DNA from: Thermoplasmata archaeon
Lineage (GTDB): Archaea > Thermoplasmatota > Thermoplasmata > Thermoplasmatales > Thermoplasmataceae
DNA length: 7,538 nt
Assembly: GCA_021804185.1 (NCBI GenBank)
Contig: JAJZKL010000039.1
Location: forward strand, 1-7,538
Reading direction: 5' to 3'
Below are positions 1-5,895 of this stretch, piece by piece. Numbering within the stretch: position 1 is the stretch's first letter; the number at the start of each line of letters is the position of its first letter. Position numbers and translations under genes: made by a program. The notes beneath the pieces were generated by a model, which ran no database searches, was not told the DNA's origin, and worked only from the letters and a program-made list of their open reading frames with translations.

Positions 1-65
1 TGAATTTTGAGCTCTCCACCATGCACAGCTTTTGTGTTGAAACCTTTGTAACTTTTATTTTCCAT
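1..65 (-). CDS. Cys/Met-metabolism PLP-dependent enzyme (cystathionine gamma-synthase/lyase family), N-terminal fragment
   Basis: This gene is cut by the left edge; only 21 codons are visible, reading leftward from an ATG at 65-63. The peptide contains FNTKAVHGGELK. It resembles the N-terminal signature of the cystathionine gamma-synthase / O-acetylhomoserine sulfhydrylase / methionine gamma-lyase family, whose members often begin with a short charged tail followed by an F-x-T-x-A-x-H-x-G segment. Those enzymes use pyridoxal phosphate for gamma-elimination or gamma-replacement on homoserine esters, cystathionine or methionine. The PLP lysine and every other diagnostic residue lie outside the window, so the exact reaction cannot be assigned. 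The gene diverges from thymidylate kinase and has an AT-rich TATA-like element about 28 bases before its ATG. An in-frame TAA lies 4 codons upstream in a neighbouring frame only, so the choice of ATG rests on family similarity. The family call comes from a short peptide and is moderately sure. Confidence 0.55.
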   Translation of the reverse strand, partial: MENKSYKGFNTKAVHGGELKI

Positions 66-87
66 ACATGGTTATGTGGATTTCCCC

Positions 88-99
88 TAATTATTCTTA
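88..99 (-). promoter_or_regulatory. TATA-like box for the leftward PLP-enzyme gene
   Basis: Read on the minus strand, the stretch AAGAATAATTA centres about 28 bases before the ATG at 65. That spacing would give a transcript with almost no leader, as is common in Thermoplasmatales. It is the most AT-rich patch in the short divergent region shared with tmk. The call is positional only. Confidence 0.3.
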
Positions 100-139
100 T
101 GAAAGAAACCGTTAAGGGAAGATGACAGATGCTTTGGAC

Positions 140-150
140 ATATTCTTATG
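140..150 (+). promoter_or_regulatory. TATA-like box for tmk
   Basis: ATATTCTTATG lies about 31 bases before the TTG start at 176, a plausible distance for an archaeal TATA element with a very short leader. The match is weak. The same divergent region must also hold the promoter of the leftward gene. Confidence 0.25.
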
Positions 151-175
151 TTTCCGTTGCATTAAACGATGATCA

Positions 176-778
176 TTGTTGTTTGTAAGCATAGAGGGAA
201 TAGATGGTTCAGGAAAGAGCACTCTTGCCAGGAATTTGAAAAAGAAGCTCCTCGAACTGGGAAGACCGGTTTTCCTGACCCGGGAACCGACAGACCGGTT
301 TTTCATCACAGAAAGTGAGCAGAGGAACAGGTCTGCTGAGAATGCAATTGAGCTTTTCTTCAGGTTCACAACTGACAGGCTGCATCACCAGAAGACCATA
401 AACAGTGAACTCGATCAGGATCGGATTGTCATTTCAGACAGGTATATTCATTCTTCATATGCATACCAGGGACCTCTCATGGAGATCATGATGGGCGGCA
501 TGGACAGTACCATTGAATGGATGACCAATGTTTCTATGGTTATCAGGAGGATGCCTGATCTCATACTCTTCCTGGACCTGGAACCGGACAGTATAGCCAC
601 CAGAATTGCCAGAAGGAAAGAAAGATCAGGATTCGAGGAACCTGGATACCTGAAAATGGTCCGGAACTATTACCACAGGATGATCGACAGAAACTGGATA
701 GTTATTGATTCAAGCCTGCCCGTGGAAAAAGTGACTGCGATCGCACTTGAAGCAATACTTGGAAAGCTTAAGGGATAG
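176..778 (+). CDS. tmk: Thymidylate kinase (dTMP kinase)
   Basis: A cytosolic P-loop kinase that phosphorylates dTMP to dTDP with ATP (EC 2.7.4.9), the step before dTTP. The 200-residue length is normal. Visible motifs are the Walker A loop GIDGSGKST (residues 8-16), TREPT for nucleotide binding (35-39), the DRY motif after a hydrophobic strand (88-90), and an Arg-rich lid near residues 143-153 (RIARRKERSG). The P-loop has no Arg and the lid is Arg-rich, which fits type II enzymes such as that of E. coli. No ATG is available: an in-frame TGA at 170-172 is followed almost at once by TTG at 176 and TTG at 179. Either could be the start; the second gives MFVSIEGIDG, equally typical of the family. 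An out-of-frame ATG at 169 should not be mistaken for the start. The gene ends tail to tail with map, one base from map's stop codon. The family call is secure. Confidence 0.93.
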   Translation: MLFVSIEGIDGSGKSTLARNLKKKLLELGRPVFLTREPTDRFFITESEQRNRSAENAIELFFRFTTDRLHHQKTINSELDQDRIVISDRYIHSSYAYQGPLMEIMMGGMDSTIEWMTNVSMVIRRMPDLILFLDLEPDSIATRIARRKERSGFEEPGYLKMVRNYYHRMIDRNWIVIDSSLPVEKVTAIALEAILGKLKG

Positions 779-779
779 G

Positions 780-1655
780 CTATTTCCTTGTTGTAACAAC
801 TATATCATCAGAAAGTATCATTATTGTATGTTCGGCCTGCGATATGAATGCACCTGAGTGCTCCCTCAAGATCGCAAAGTGTGATACCTCTCTCCTGAAA
901 AGCATCTTTTTAAGATATTTCTTATAGTCTGGATCAATTTTTGCCAGCCATCTCTCGGCAAATGGTATTGTATTGAAATTCCTGTAGATTTCCTCATCCC
1001 TGTTTATCTTTGTTCCTGAAAGGATATATATGTTCCCTCCAGGTCCATTGTGTATCATTCCGATTCCTGAGCTTGCGAATGGTTCTATGGCAATTACAGT
1101 GTCCGGTTTTACCATAGCGGCATTGCCGTCATCATAATTAGGTATGAATATTGAGGAGTGCAGGTCATACCTGTTTATTCCATGCCCCCCAAGATTCTTT
1201 ACTGGCTTGAAACCGAATGATGAGACCACCTTCTCTATTTCTGCCCCTATTTTTCTTACAGGTATCATGGGTCTCAGGACCTTGAGGGCAGCGTTCAGTG
1301 CCTCCCTTGTGCAGTCTATTAAATCTGAATGTTTTCCGGATTCACCAACCTCAACTGTTGCAGCGTTATCCGACAGATACCCATCTACCTGTGCTCCAAG
1401 GTCGACCTTTACAACATCTCCCGTCTTGAAAGTTTTTGTATCCCCGAATGAGGGAGTATAATGGGCGGCCTCGTTGTTAATCGACAGATTGACCGGAAAA
1501 GATGGTTTTCCACCCTGTTCCCTGATAAATTGCTCGGCTTTCTCGGCCACATCCAGAAACAGAACACCCGGTTCAATAAGAGTCTGCGCATATTCCAGGG
1601 CTTCCCTGCCTATTCTTCCGGCCTCAAGATACTTGTTTTTAACCTCGCTGTCCAA
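780..1655 (-). CDS. map: Methionine aminopeptidase, type II (archaeal)
   Basis: A cytosolic dinuclear-metal protease that removes the initiator methionine from nascent proteins (EC 3.4.11.18). The 291-residue length matches archaeal type II enzymes. The five metal ligands of the pita-bread fold are all visible: D85 (in VDLG) and D96 (SDNA), 11 residues apart; H158 (GGHGI); E191 (IEPF); and E276 (QAEHT). The substrate-site histidine is H65 (EAAHYTP). The region between about 192 and 270 holds the helical insertion typical of type II. The start is a TTG at 1655-1653. An in-frame TGA lies two codons upstream and the nearest ATG (1662-1660) is out of frame, so TTG is the only sensible start. A TATA-like element lies about 35 bases upstream. 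The gene is convergent with tmk. Function is secure; only the start was inferred. Confidence 0.95.
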   Translation of the reverse strand: MDSEVKNKYLEAGRIGREALEYAQTLIEPGVLFLDVAEKAEQFIREQGGKPSFPVNLSINNEAAHYTPSFGDTKTFKTGDVVKVDLGAQVDGYLSDNAATVEVGESGKHSDLIDCTREALNAALKVLRPMIPVRKIGAEIEKVVSSFGFKPVKNLGGHGINRYDLHSSIFIPNYDDGNAAMVKPDTVIAIEPFASSGIGMIHNGPGGNIYILSGTKINRDEEIYRNFNTIPFAERWLAKIDPDYKKYLKKMLFRREVSHFAILREHSGAFISQAEHTIMILSDDIVVTTRK

Positions 1656-1686
1656 AAATCATTACCGAAACTAAAGTTGTGCAGGG

Positions 1687-1701
1687 CTTAAGTATTTTTT
1701 T
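1687..1701 (-). promoter_or_regulatory. TATA-like box for map
   Basis: On the minus strand this reads as an A7 tract followed by TACTTAAG, about 32-46 bases before the TTG start of map, which predicts a short leader of roughly ten bases. It is the best AT-rich candidate on that side of the divergent map/Rieske region. No experimental support is available. Confidence 0.3.
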
Positions 1702-1749
1702 GATTCCCCTGTTTATGGTGCATTGAATCTTATGAAAATCTATGAAAAA

Positions 1750-1763
1750 AAGTTATAATAATT
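1750..1763 (+). promoter_or_regulatory. TATA-like box for the Rieske-ETF operon
   Basis: AAGTTATAATAATT, preceded by a purine-rich A tract, centres about 24 bases before the ATG at 1780. It resembles an archaeal TATA box. The implied transcription start falls at or just before the start codon, which would leave the AAGGAGA motif (1772-1778) mostly outside the message. Either the real start site is further upstream or the first gene is read without a leader. Confidence 0.4.
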
Positions 1764-1771
1764 GACCGCAT

Positions 1772-1778
1772 AAGGAGA
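1772..1778 (+). promoter_or_regulatory. Possible ribosome binding site, unusually close to the start
   Basis: AAGGAGA is a good Shine-Dalgarno core, but its GGAG ends only two bases before the ATG at 1780. The next downstream ATG (1785) is out of frame and the next in-frame one is residue 12, so the close spacing cannot be relieved by a nearby start without losing the first beta-strand of the Rieske fold. Confidence 0.4.
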
Positions 1779-1779
1779 T

Positions 1780-2100
1780 ATGGCATGGTACAAAGTTCTT
1801 AAGGATGGAGTTATGAAAGATGGGGACCTGTTCAAGGCTTCAGTGGAAAACAAGGAGATACTTATAATAAAAAGCAAGGAGAACTACTTTGCTACTTCCC
1901 TTTACTGCACCCATGAAGACTACGATCTCTCTGAGGGTTTCATGGATGAAGGCAAACTCATATGCCCCAACCATTTTGCAACATTTAACCCGAAGGATGG
2001 GTCAGTGGTCAGTCCTCCTGAAGGATCCGGAGACATATCTCCTCTTAAATCGTATAAAACCAAAGTGGAGAACGGGGAAGTACTGGTAGACTTCCAGTAA
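1780..2100 (+). CDS. Rieske-type [2Fe-2S] ferredoxin
   Basis: A small soluble electron carrier of 106 residues with no signal peptide or membrane anchor, so it is cytosolic and of the ferredoxin type found with ring-hydroxylating oxygenases and assimilatory reductases, not a bc1-complex subunit. The cluster ligands are clear: C43-T-H45 and C62-P-N-H65, that is C-x-H, 16 residues, C-x2-H. An F-x-P-x-D-G-S turn and a proline-rich PPEG segment follow, as usual in the family. There is no oxygenase or nitrite reductase gene in the window. The next gene, 25 bases downstream on the same strand, is a fused ETF, which suggests that this protein is its redox partner (inference). It could instead serve a distant oxygenase. 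The family is secure and the physiological role is not. Confidence 0.93.
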   Translation: MAWYKVLKDGVMKDGDLFKASVENKEILIIKSKENYFATSLYCTHEDYDLSEGFMDEGKLICPNHFATFNPKDGSVVSPPEGSGDISPLKSYKTKVENGEVLVDFQ

Positions 2101-2103
2101 CCA

Positions 2104-2109
2104 TTTTTT
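2104..2109 (+). terminator. T6 run between the Rieske gene and ETF
   Basis: Six consecutive T lie just after the Rieske stop codon and before the ETF ribosome binding site. Archaeal RNA polymerase can terminate at such U-rich tracts without a hairpin, so this may cause partial termination and lower ETF expression relative to the ferredoxin. No separate promoter is evident before ETF, so it cannot be a full terminator if the two genes form an operon. Confidence 0.2.
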
Positions 2110-2125
2110 CCACGGAAGGAAACCA

Positions 2126-3856
2126 ATGAAAATTCTAGTACTGATAAAACAGATTCCTGACATAAACAAGATAACATTTGACAGCAGAACAATGAGGATA
2201 GTAAGGGAAGGTGTACCCTTAATGTTCAACTCCTTCGACAAGAAGGCTGTTGAGGAGGCCATAAGAATCAAGGAAAAGACCGGATCTGAGGTTGTAGTGG
2301 CAACAATGGGCCCCCCTTCTGCAGGAGAAATACTCAATGAATCTCTGAGAATGGGCGCAGATACTGCTTATCTTGTCACCGACAGGAAGTTTGCCGGTTC
2401 GGACACATGGGTTACGGCAAAAATACTGTCAAAGGTCGTGGAATACGTGAAACCAGATCTTGTTCTGGCAGGCAAATATTCACTTGACGGGGAAACGTCC
2501 CAGGTTCCGCCTGAAATTGCGTTCATGACAGGAATGAAATTCAAGTCGTCAGTTTTCACAATTGAATTTTCGGAAGACATGAAGACAGTGATACTGGGTC
2601 AGGACAGGGAAGATGGGATTAACAGGTATGAAGGAACCTTTCCTGCCGTCTTATCAGTTAGTGAGAAGATAAACAGGGCAAGATCCATAAAGCCTGAAAC
2701 ACCAGACATGACATCAAGAATAGTGATGCTCAACGCCGAAAAACTTGGCATAGATTTCACGGGTACTGACGCATCTCCAACAGTTGTTACCGGAACTTCA
2801 GAAGTACGGAATCTAAGAACTGTAAAGTTCCTTAACCCTGGGAAAGAAGCATATGAAAAAATCGTTGAAATGATTAATGAAAAGAAATCCGGTGGCAAGA
2901 CAGAAACTTTAGACAATTCCTCGACCGGGAAGAGTGGTTCTGTCATGGGAATTGCACTGGACGATCCTGTGGTATCAATAGAGATTGCGTCAAAAATATG
3001 TGAAATCTCAAAAGGCAAGGACCTTGAGGTAATAATGGCTGGAAATGTTGATCCTGAAAAGCTGAAAGGGATGCCGTGCAACAGGTATGTAAGTGTTAAA
3101 TCACGTGGAAATGATACTTTTGCGGGAAGCATAATAAAAATTATGGAGAAAGAGAAACCAGAATTCGTTATTTTCCCTTCAACCATAGATGGAAGGGAAA
3201 TTGCAGCAAGAATTGCCGGGGAGAAATCTCTGGGCCTTACTGCCGACTGCATAGACCTCAAATATGACGGAAAACAGCTTGTCCAGCTTAAACCGGCATT
3301 CGGTGGGGGAATAGTTGCGGAGATAGTATCAAGGACGAAGCCCGCAATGGCTACCGTAAGGCCCGGAATGTTCCTCAAATATCGTGGATCTGTAGACTTC
3401 AAGCTGGATCATGCGGATTCCTCAGGCAATGAAAGTTTCAGGCTGCTTGAAAAGGTACCTGTCCCCCCGGAATACAAGCCTCTCTCTTCCAGCAGTGCAG
3501 TCATTGGGCTGGGAAGAGGTATAAAAAAGAGGGATTTTGTCCAGAAAGCTCTTGAACTGAGCCGGAAACTTGGAACAAGCGTGGGAGCCACCAGACCAAT
3601 TGTGGACATGGGATTTGTACCACGACAGCAGCAGATAGGGCTTACCGGATCTTCGATCTCTTCAGATCTTTATATAAACCTTGGTGTATCTGGCCAGGAC
3701 AATCACGTTGTAGGACTGAGGTACGTTCACACCATTGTATCTGTAAATGTGGATCCCGAGGCACCGATATTCAAGTACTCCGATTACGGCATAGTATCAG
3801 ATGTTAACGAGTTCACCGATGGCTTCCTCCATTACCTCAATGAAAAAGGAATGTAG
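2126..3856 (+). CDS. Electron transfer flavoprotein, fused beta-alpha single chain
   Basis: A FAD-containing electron carrier in which the two usual ETF subunits are one 576-residue protein. ETF passes electrons from acyl-CoA and similar dehydrogenases to a quinone reductase or ferredoxin. Residues 1 to about 250 are the beta (FixA) part: KQIPD near the N-terminus, NSFDKKAVEEA (35-45), GSDTWVTAK (91-99) and LAGKYSLDGETSQVPP (114-129). Residues 255-272 are a Ser/Gly/Lys-rich linker. From about 273 on is the alpha (FixB) part, with the FAD domain at the C-terminus: GATRPIVDMGFVP (487-499), QIGLTG (503-508), LGVSG (519-523), H527, DPEAPIF (543-549) and DYG (553-555). The usual Q-x-G-Q-T-G has Leu in place of the second Gln, and the beta-subunit loop that docks dehydrogenases (LNEPRY...MKAKKK in many ETFs) is poorly conserved. 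The ribosome binding site GGAAGGA (2114-2120) supports this ATG. Whether it bifurcates electrons cannot be read here. Confidence 0.94.
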   Translation: MKILVLIKQIPDINKITFDSRTMRIVREGVPLMFNSFDKKAVEEAIRIKEKTGSEVVVATMGPPSAGEILNESLRMGADTAYLVTDRKFAGSDTWVTAKILSKVVEYVKPDLVLAGKYSLDGETSQVPPEIAFMTGMKFKSSVFTIEFSEDMKTVILGQDREDGINRYEGTFPAVLSVSEKINRARSIKPETPDMTSRIVMLNAEKLGIDFTGTDASPTVVTGTSEVRNLRTVKFLNPGKEAYEKIVEMINEKKSGGKTETLDNSSTGKSGSVMGIALDDPVVSIEIASKICEISKGKDLEVIMAGNVDPEKLKGMPCNRYVSVKSRGNDTFAGSIIKIMEKEKPEFVIFPSTIDGREIAARIAGEKSLGLTADCIDLKYDGKQLVQLKPAFGGGIVAEIVSRTKPAMATVRPGMFLKYRGSVDFKLDHADSSGNESFRLLEKVPVPPEYKPLSSSSAVIGLGRGIKKRDFVQKALELSRKLGTSVGATRPIVDMGFVPRQQQIGLTGSSISSDLYINLGVSGQDNHVVGLRYVHTIVSVNVDPEAPIFKYSDYGIVSDVNEFTDGFLHYLNEKGM

Positions 3857-3881
3857 AACCTCAGAGGCCAAATTGATCTGG

Positions 3882-3896
3882 CTGATCCTGGATCAG
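3882..3896. repeat. Perfect 15-base palindrome, possible operator
   Basis: CTGATCC-T-GGATCAG is a 7-base inverted repeat with a single central base. The one-base centre makes it a poor RNA hairpin, and no T run follows, so it does not look like a terminator for ETF. It sits 18 bases before the TATA-like box of the MFS gene, a usual place for an archaeal activator or regulator site. A dimeric winged-helix regulator is a reasonable guess; no regulator gene is in the window. Confidence 0.45.
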
Positions 3897-3913
3897 TGAA
3901 GAAATGAGAACAC

Positions 3914-3921
3914 ATTTAAAT
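3914..3921 (+). promoter_or_regulatory. TATA-like box for the MFS transporter
   Basis: ATTTAAAT lies about 32-39 bases before the ATG at 3953, with a likely transcription start near 3943 and therefore a short leader. GAGGAG (3938-3943), 9 bases from the ATG, is the nearest ribosome-binding-like motif; a second one, AAGGAGGG (3923-3930), would fall before the predicted start site. Confidence 0.45.
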
Positions 3922-3952
3922 CAAGGAGGGAGAAACAGAGGAGTTCAAACAT

Positions 3953-5158
3953 ATGAATGAAGATGAAAAGAACAGTGAGGTCGGAGGGCATATTTACAAC
4001 AGAAATGTGATCCTCATTTCTTTCTCAGCATTTTTTGCAGACATGGGATACCAGCTTGTCATAGCAGGGCTGCCTTACTTCCTTGTTTTTGTTCTGGGAG
4101 CGCCAGTCATTATATTTGGTTTTGCTGAAGCCCTTAATTACGGTGTGGGATCTGTTTTTGCATATTTTGGAGGGAAGATGGCTGACAGGTACGGATACAA
4201 AAAGATCTCGGTACTTGGGAATGCCTTCATACCCATTCTTTCCTTTACAGGGTTTGCCATTGTTCCACTCGAAGCTGTTGGAACCTTTGCGACCGGCTGG
4301 TGGATGAGAAATCTCAGATCACCCGCAAGAAGAACACTTTTCGCAAAATCTGTATCTGATGCAAACAGATCAAGATCTTTCGGGCTCCTTCACGGGTTAG
4401 ATGTTGGAGGCGGGATTGTGGCGACCATACTTCTTATGGTAATGCTTTTTTATCATTATGAGTTCAGATTCATATTTCTGGTTACAATAGTTCCCCTGGT
4501 GATATCCACAATACTGGTTGCCATGACCAGGGACAGGAAGAGAAGCGCTGAAACAGACAGAAAGGTCGATGCAGGTAAAAGGAAATTTGCGTTTGGTGCT
4601 GTTCTGTTAGCTACAGCACTTTTCGGATTTAGTTTTTACAGCATGGGATTCCCCATACTCACCGTTTCTGAATATACCAGCAGCCCAATTCTGGGTGTTG
4701 GAACATACACAATATTCCTTGCCGTTTCATCGTTTACAGGATTTAGCCTTTCGCGTTTTACTATCAGGAACGAAATGAGGGCTCTCGGTTTTCTAGGGTA
4801 CATACTTGCCGGGCTGGGATCTCTGGGCTTTGTGATCAGCATAATATATTCCATAGGGATCACTGGTTTCTATGTCTCCAGTGCCGTTATAGCCGTTGCG
4901 GTTGGATTCATTGAGACTTTCGAGCCTACCATTATTACTGTCCTGTCGGCGTCGGCATCATTGGGAGGAGGCATGGGCAAGCTTTCCTCGGCTAGAAGCA
5001 TAGGCCTGTTTACCGGCAACCTCCTCATGGGTGTTTTTTACACATTTGGAGCCCAGTATTCCTATATTTATGCCGTTATAGTTTCAGTTATTGCTGGCGG
5101 GATTATACTCTTTGCAGGAAGGGGCTACATGTCCTTCAAGAAGCCACAAGCTGCCTGA
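3953..5158 (+). CDS. Major facilitator superfamily transporter
   Basis: A 401-residue integral membrane protein, the usual MFS size, predicted to be a secondary transporter driven by an ion gradient. About twelve hydrophobic segments are arranged six plus six around a charged cytoplasmic loop at residues 192-212 (rich in Arg, Lys, Asp). The loop between helices 2 and 3 carries the MFS motif A, GKMADRYGYKK (74-84), with the conserved Asp78-Arg79 and Gly81. A second Arg-rich loop (119-127, RNLRSPARR) follows the fourth hydrophobic segment. There is no signal peptide; the charged N-terminus is expected inside the cell. The substrate cannot be deduced. The gene has its own promoter region with a palindrome and ends 5 bases from the stop of the convergent hydrolase. 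That neighbour is not evidence of a shared substrate, because it is transcribed from the other strand. The family is secure. Confidence 0.92.
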   Translation: MNEDEKNSEVGGHIYNRNVILISFSAFFADMGYQLVIAGLPYFLVFVLGAPVIIFGFAEALNYGVGSVFAYFGGKMADRYGYKKISVLGNAFIPILSFTGFAIVPLEAVGTFATGWWMRNLRSPARRTLFAKSVSDANRSRSFGLLHGLDVGGGIVATILLMVMLFYHYEFRFIFLVTIVPLVISTILVAMTRDRKRSAETDRKVDAGKRKFAFGAVLLATALFGFSFYSMGFPILTVSEYTSSPILGVGTYTIFLAVSSFTGFSLSRFTIRNEMRALGFLGYILAGLGSLGFVISIIYSIGITGFYVSSAVIAVAVGFIETFEPTIITVLSASASLGGGMGKLSSARSIGLFTGNLLMGVFYTFGAQYSYIYAVIVSVIAGGIILFAGRGYMSFKKPQAA

Positions 5159-5163
5159 TTTTA
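5159..5163. terminator. Minimal shared 3' boundary of the convergent MFS and hydrolase genes
   Basis: Only TTTTA separates the TGA of the transporter from the TAA of the minus-strand hydrolase. A T-rich stretch follows the transporter's stop, but it is very short, and each transcript must run into the other gene unless it ends at once. The call is positional. Confidence 0.2.
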
Positions 5164-5754
5164 TTACCTGAGAACCGCCCTGCATGGAGCCCCGTCCTGT
5201 GACATGTTCAGGGGGAGGCAGAGAAAATCGTACGTTCCCGCCTTTGCATTTTTCATGTATAAGCCTTCCACTATTATTATTCCATTCTGCATCAGCAGTT
5301 TATGGACAGCCGGATCCTTGCTGCCGAATTTTTCAATGGACAGGTAATCTATACCAACCAGCTTCACCTTTCTTTCCACAAGTTTTTTTGCAGCTTCCAG
5401 ACTCAGATAGGTGAAGTCATTCTTGAAGGAATCGTAATGATCCGTGTTTGGGGTTTTGAATAAAACGATGTTTTCATGGGTAGGTGGAAGATGTTCAGGC
5501 AAGATGGCTGGTGCATTCACCTCAACCACTGTTGCTTTTCCCATGAAGTTTTCAAGTGGTATCTCATTAGCTTTTTTTCCGTCCTTGAGCATATGATATG
5601 GGGCATCAAAATGAGTTCCTGAGTGGGTTTCCATAATGACCCTCATTATGTGGACATGATCCTTCTCATGGGTAAAGTACTCATATTCCTCGTATTTTGC
5701 ATCACCGGGATAACTTATCAGTTGCCGGCTCAACGGTAGAGATATATCTATCAT
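5164..5754 (-). CDS. Cyclase family / kynurenine-formamidase-like metal-dependent hydrolase
   Basis: A 196-residue protein of the family (Cyclase, PF04199) that includes kynurenine formamidase KynB and isatin hydrolase; these hydrolyse amide or lactam bonds with a metal centre. The signature H-x-G-T-H-x-D-x-P-x-H is intact: H44, H48, D50 and H54, numbered from the ATG. A second metal/catalytic segment follows, with H151 (PAVHKLLMQNG) and E163 (IIVEGL). The N-terminus MIDISLPLSRQLISYPGD is the typical first strand and P-G-D turn. I chose the ATG at 5754-5752 over the TTG two codons upstream because the family commonly starts with M-I-D-x-S. TGATC immediately before the ATG could pair with the 3' end of 16S rRNA. 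No other tryptophan-degradation gene is visible, so the true substrate is open. It is convergent with the MFS gene. Confidence 0.88.
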   Translation of the reverse strand: MIDISLPLSRQLISYPGDAKYEEYEYFTHEKDHVHIMRVIMETHSGTHFDAPYHMLKDGKKANEIPLENFMGKATVVEVNAPAILPEHLPPTHENIVLFKTPNTDHYDSFKNDFTYLSLEAAKKLVERKVKLVGIDYLSIEKFGSKDPAVHKLLMQNGIIIVEGLYMKNAKAGTYDFLCLPLNMSQDGAPCRAVLR

Positions 5755-5775
5755 GATCAAAAATTCCCCTATGGG

Positions 5776-5782
5776 TTAAAAG
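5776..5782 (-). promoter_or_regulatory. TATA-like box for the hydrolase gene
   Basis: On the minus strand this reads CTTTTAA and centres about 25 bases before the ATG at 5754, exactly the distance expected for a leaderless archaeal message starting at the ATG. Confidence 0.4.
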
Positions 5783-5799
5783 GATTGGCATTATTCCTG

Positions 5800-5816
5800 T
5801 GTTGAGAATTTCAACA
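5800..5816. repeat. Inverted repeat TGTTGA-N5-TCAACA upstream of the hydrolase
   Basis: Perfect 6-base arms separated by GAATT, lying about 18 bases upstream of the TATA-like box of the minus-strand hydrolase. Size and position fit an operator for a dimeric regulator. The sequence is unrelated to the palindrome before the MFS gene, so the same protein would not be expected to bind both. Confidence 0.4.
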
Positions 5817-5880
5817 TAAGAACTGGTTATTCCTTTTTCAGATTACTCATTTAGGCATCCATTTAAGAAGGATTCACTAA

Positions 5881-5895
5881 TTTATATTATATATG
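5881..5895 (+). promoter_or_regulatory. Strong AT-rich TATA-like element with no intact gene downstream
   Basis: TTTATATTATATATG is the most TATA-like stretch in the window. The nearest downstream rightward start is an ATG at 5935 that opens only a few codons before frame loss. This may be the promoter of the decayed gene proposed at 5935-6277, or of an unannotated RNA. Confidence 0.3.

Noticed and set aside
112..369. Minus-strand 85-codon open frame over the start of tmk
   Set aside because: It is antisense to the P-loop region of a clear thymidylate kinase and its translation shows no recognisable domain.
2599..3402. Long 267-codon minus-strand open frame inside the ETF gene
   Set aside because: Fully antisense to the ETF, which carries all expected motifs; the serine/proline-rich translation is typical of a mirrored frame.
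3882..3896. Rho-independent style terminator after ETF
   Set aside because: The single-base centre cannot form a good loop and no T run follows; intrinsic hairpin terminators are also not the usual archaeal mechanism.
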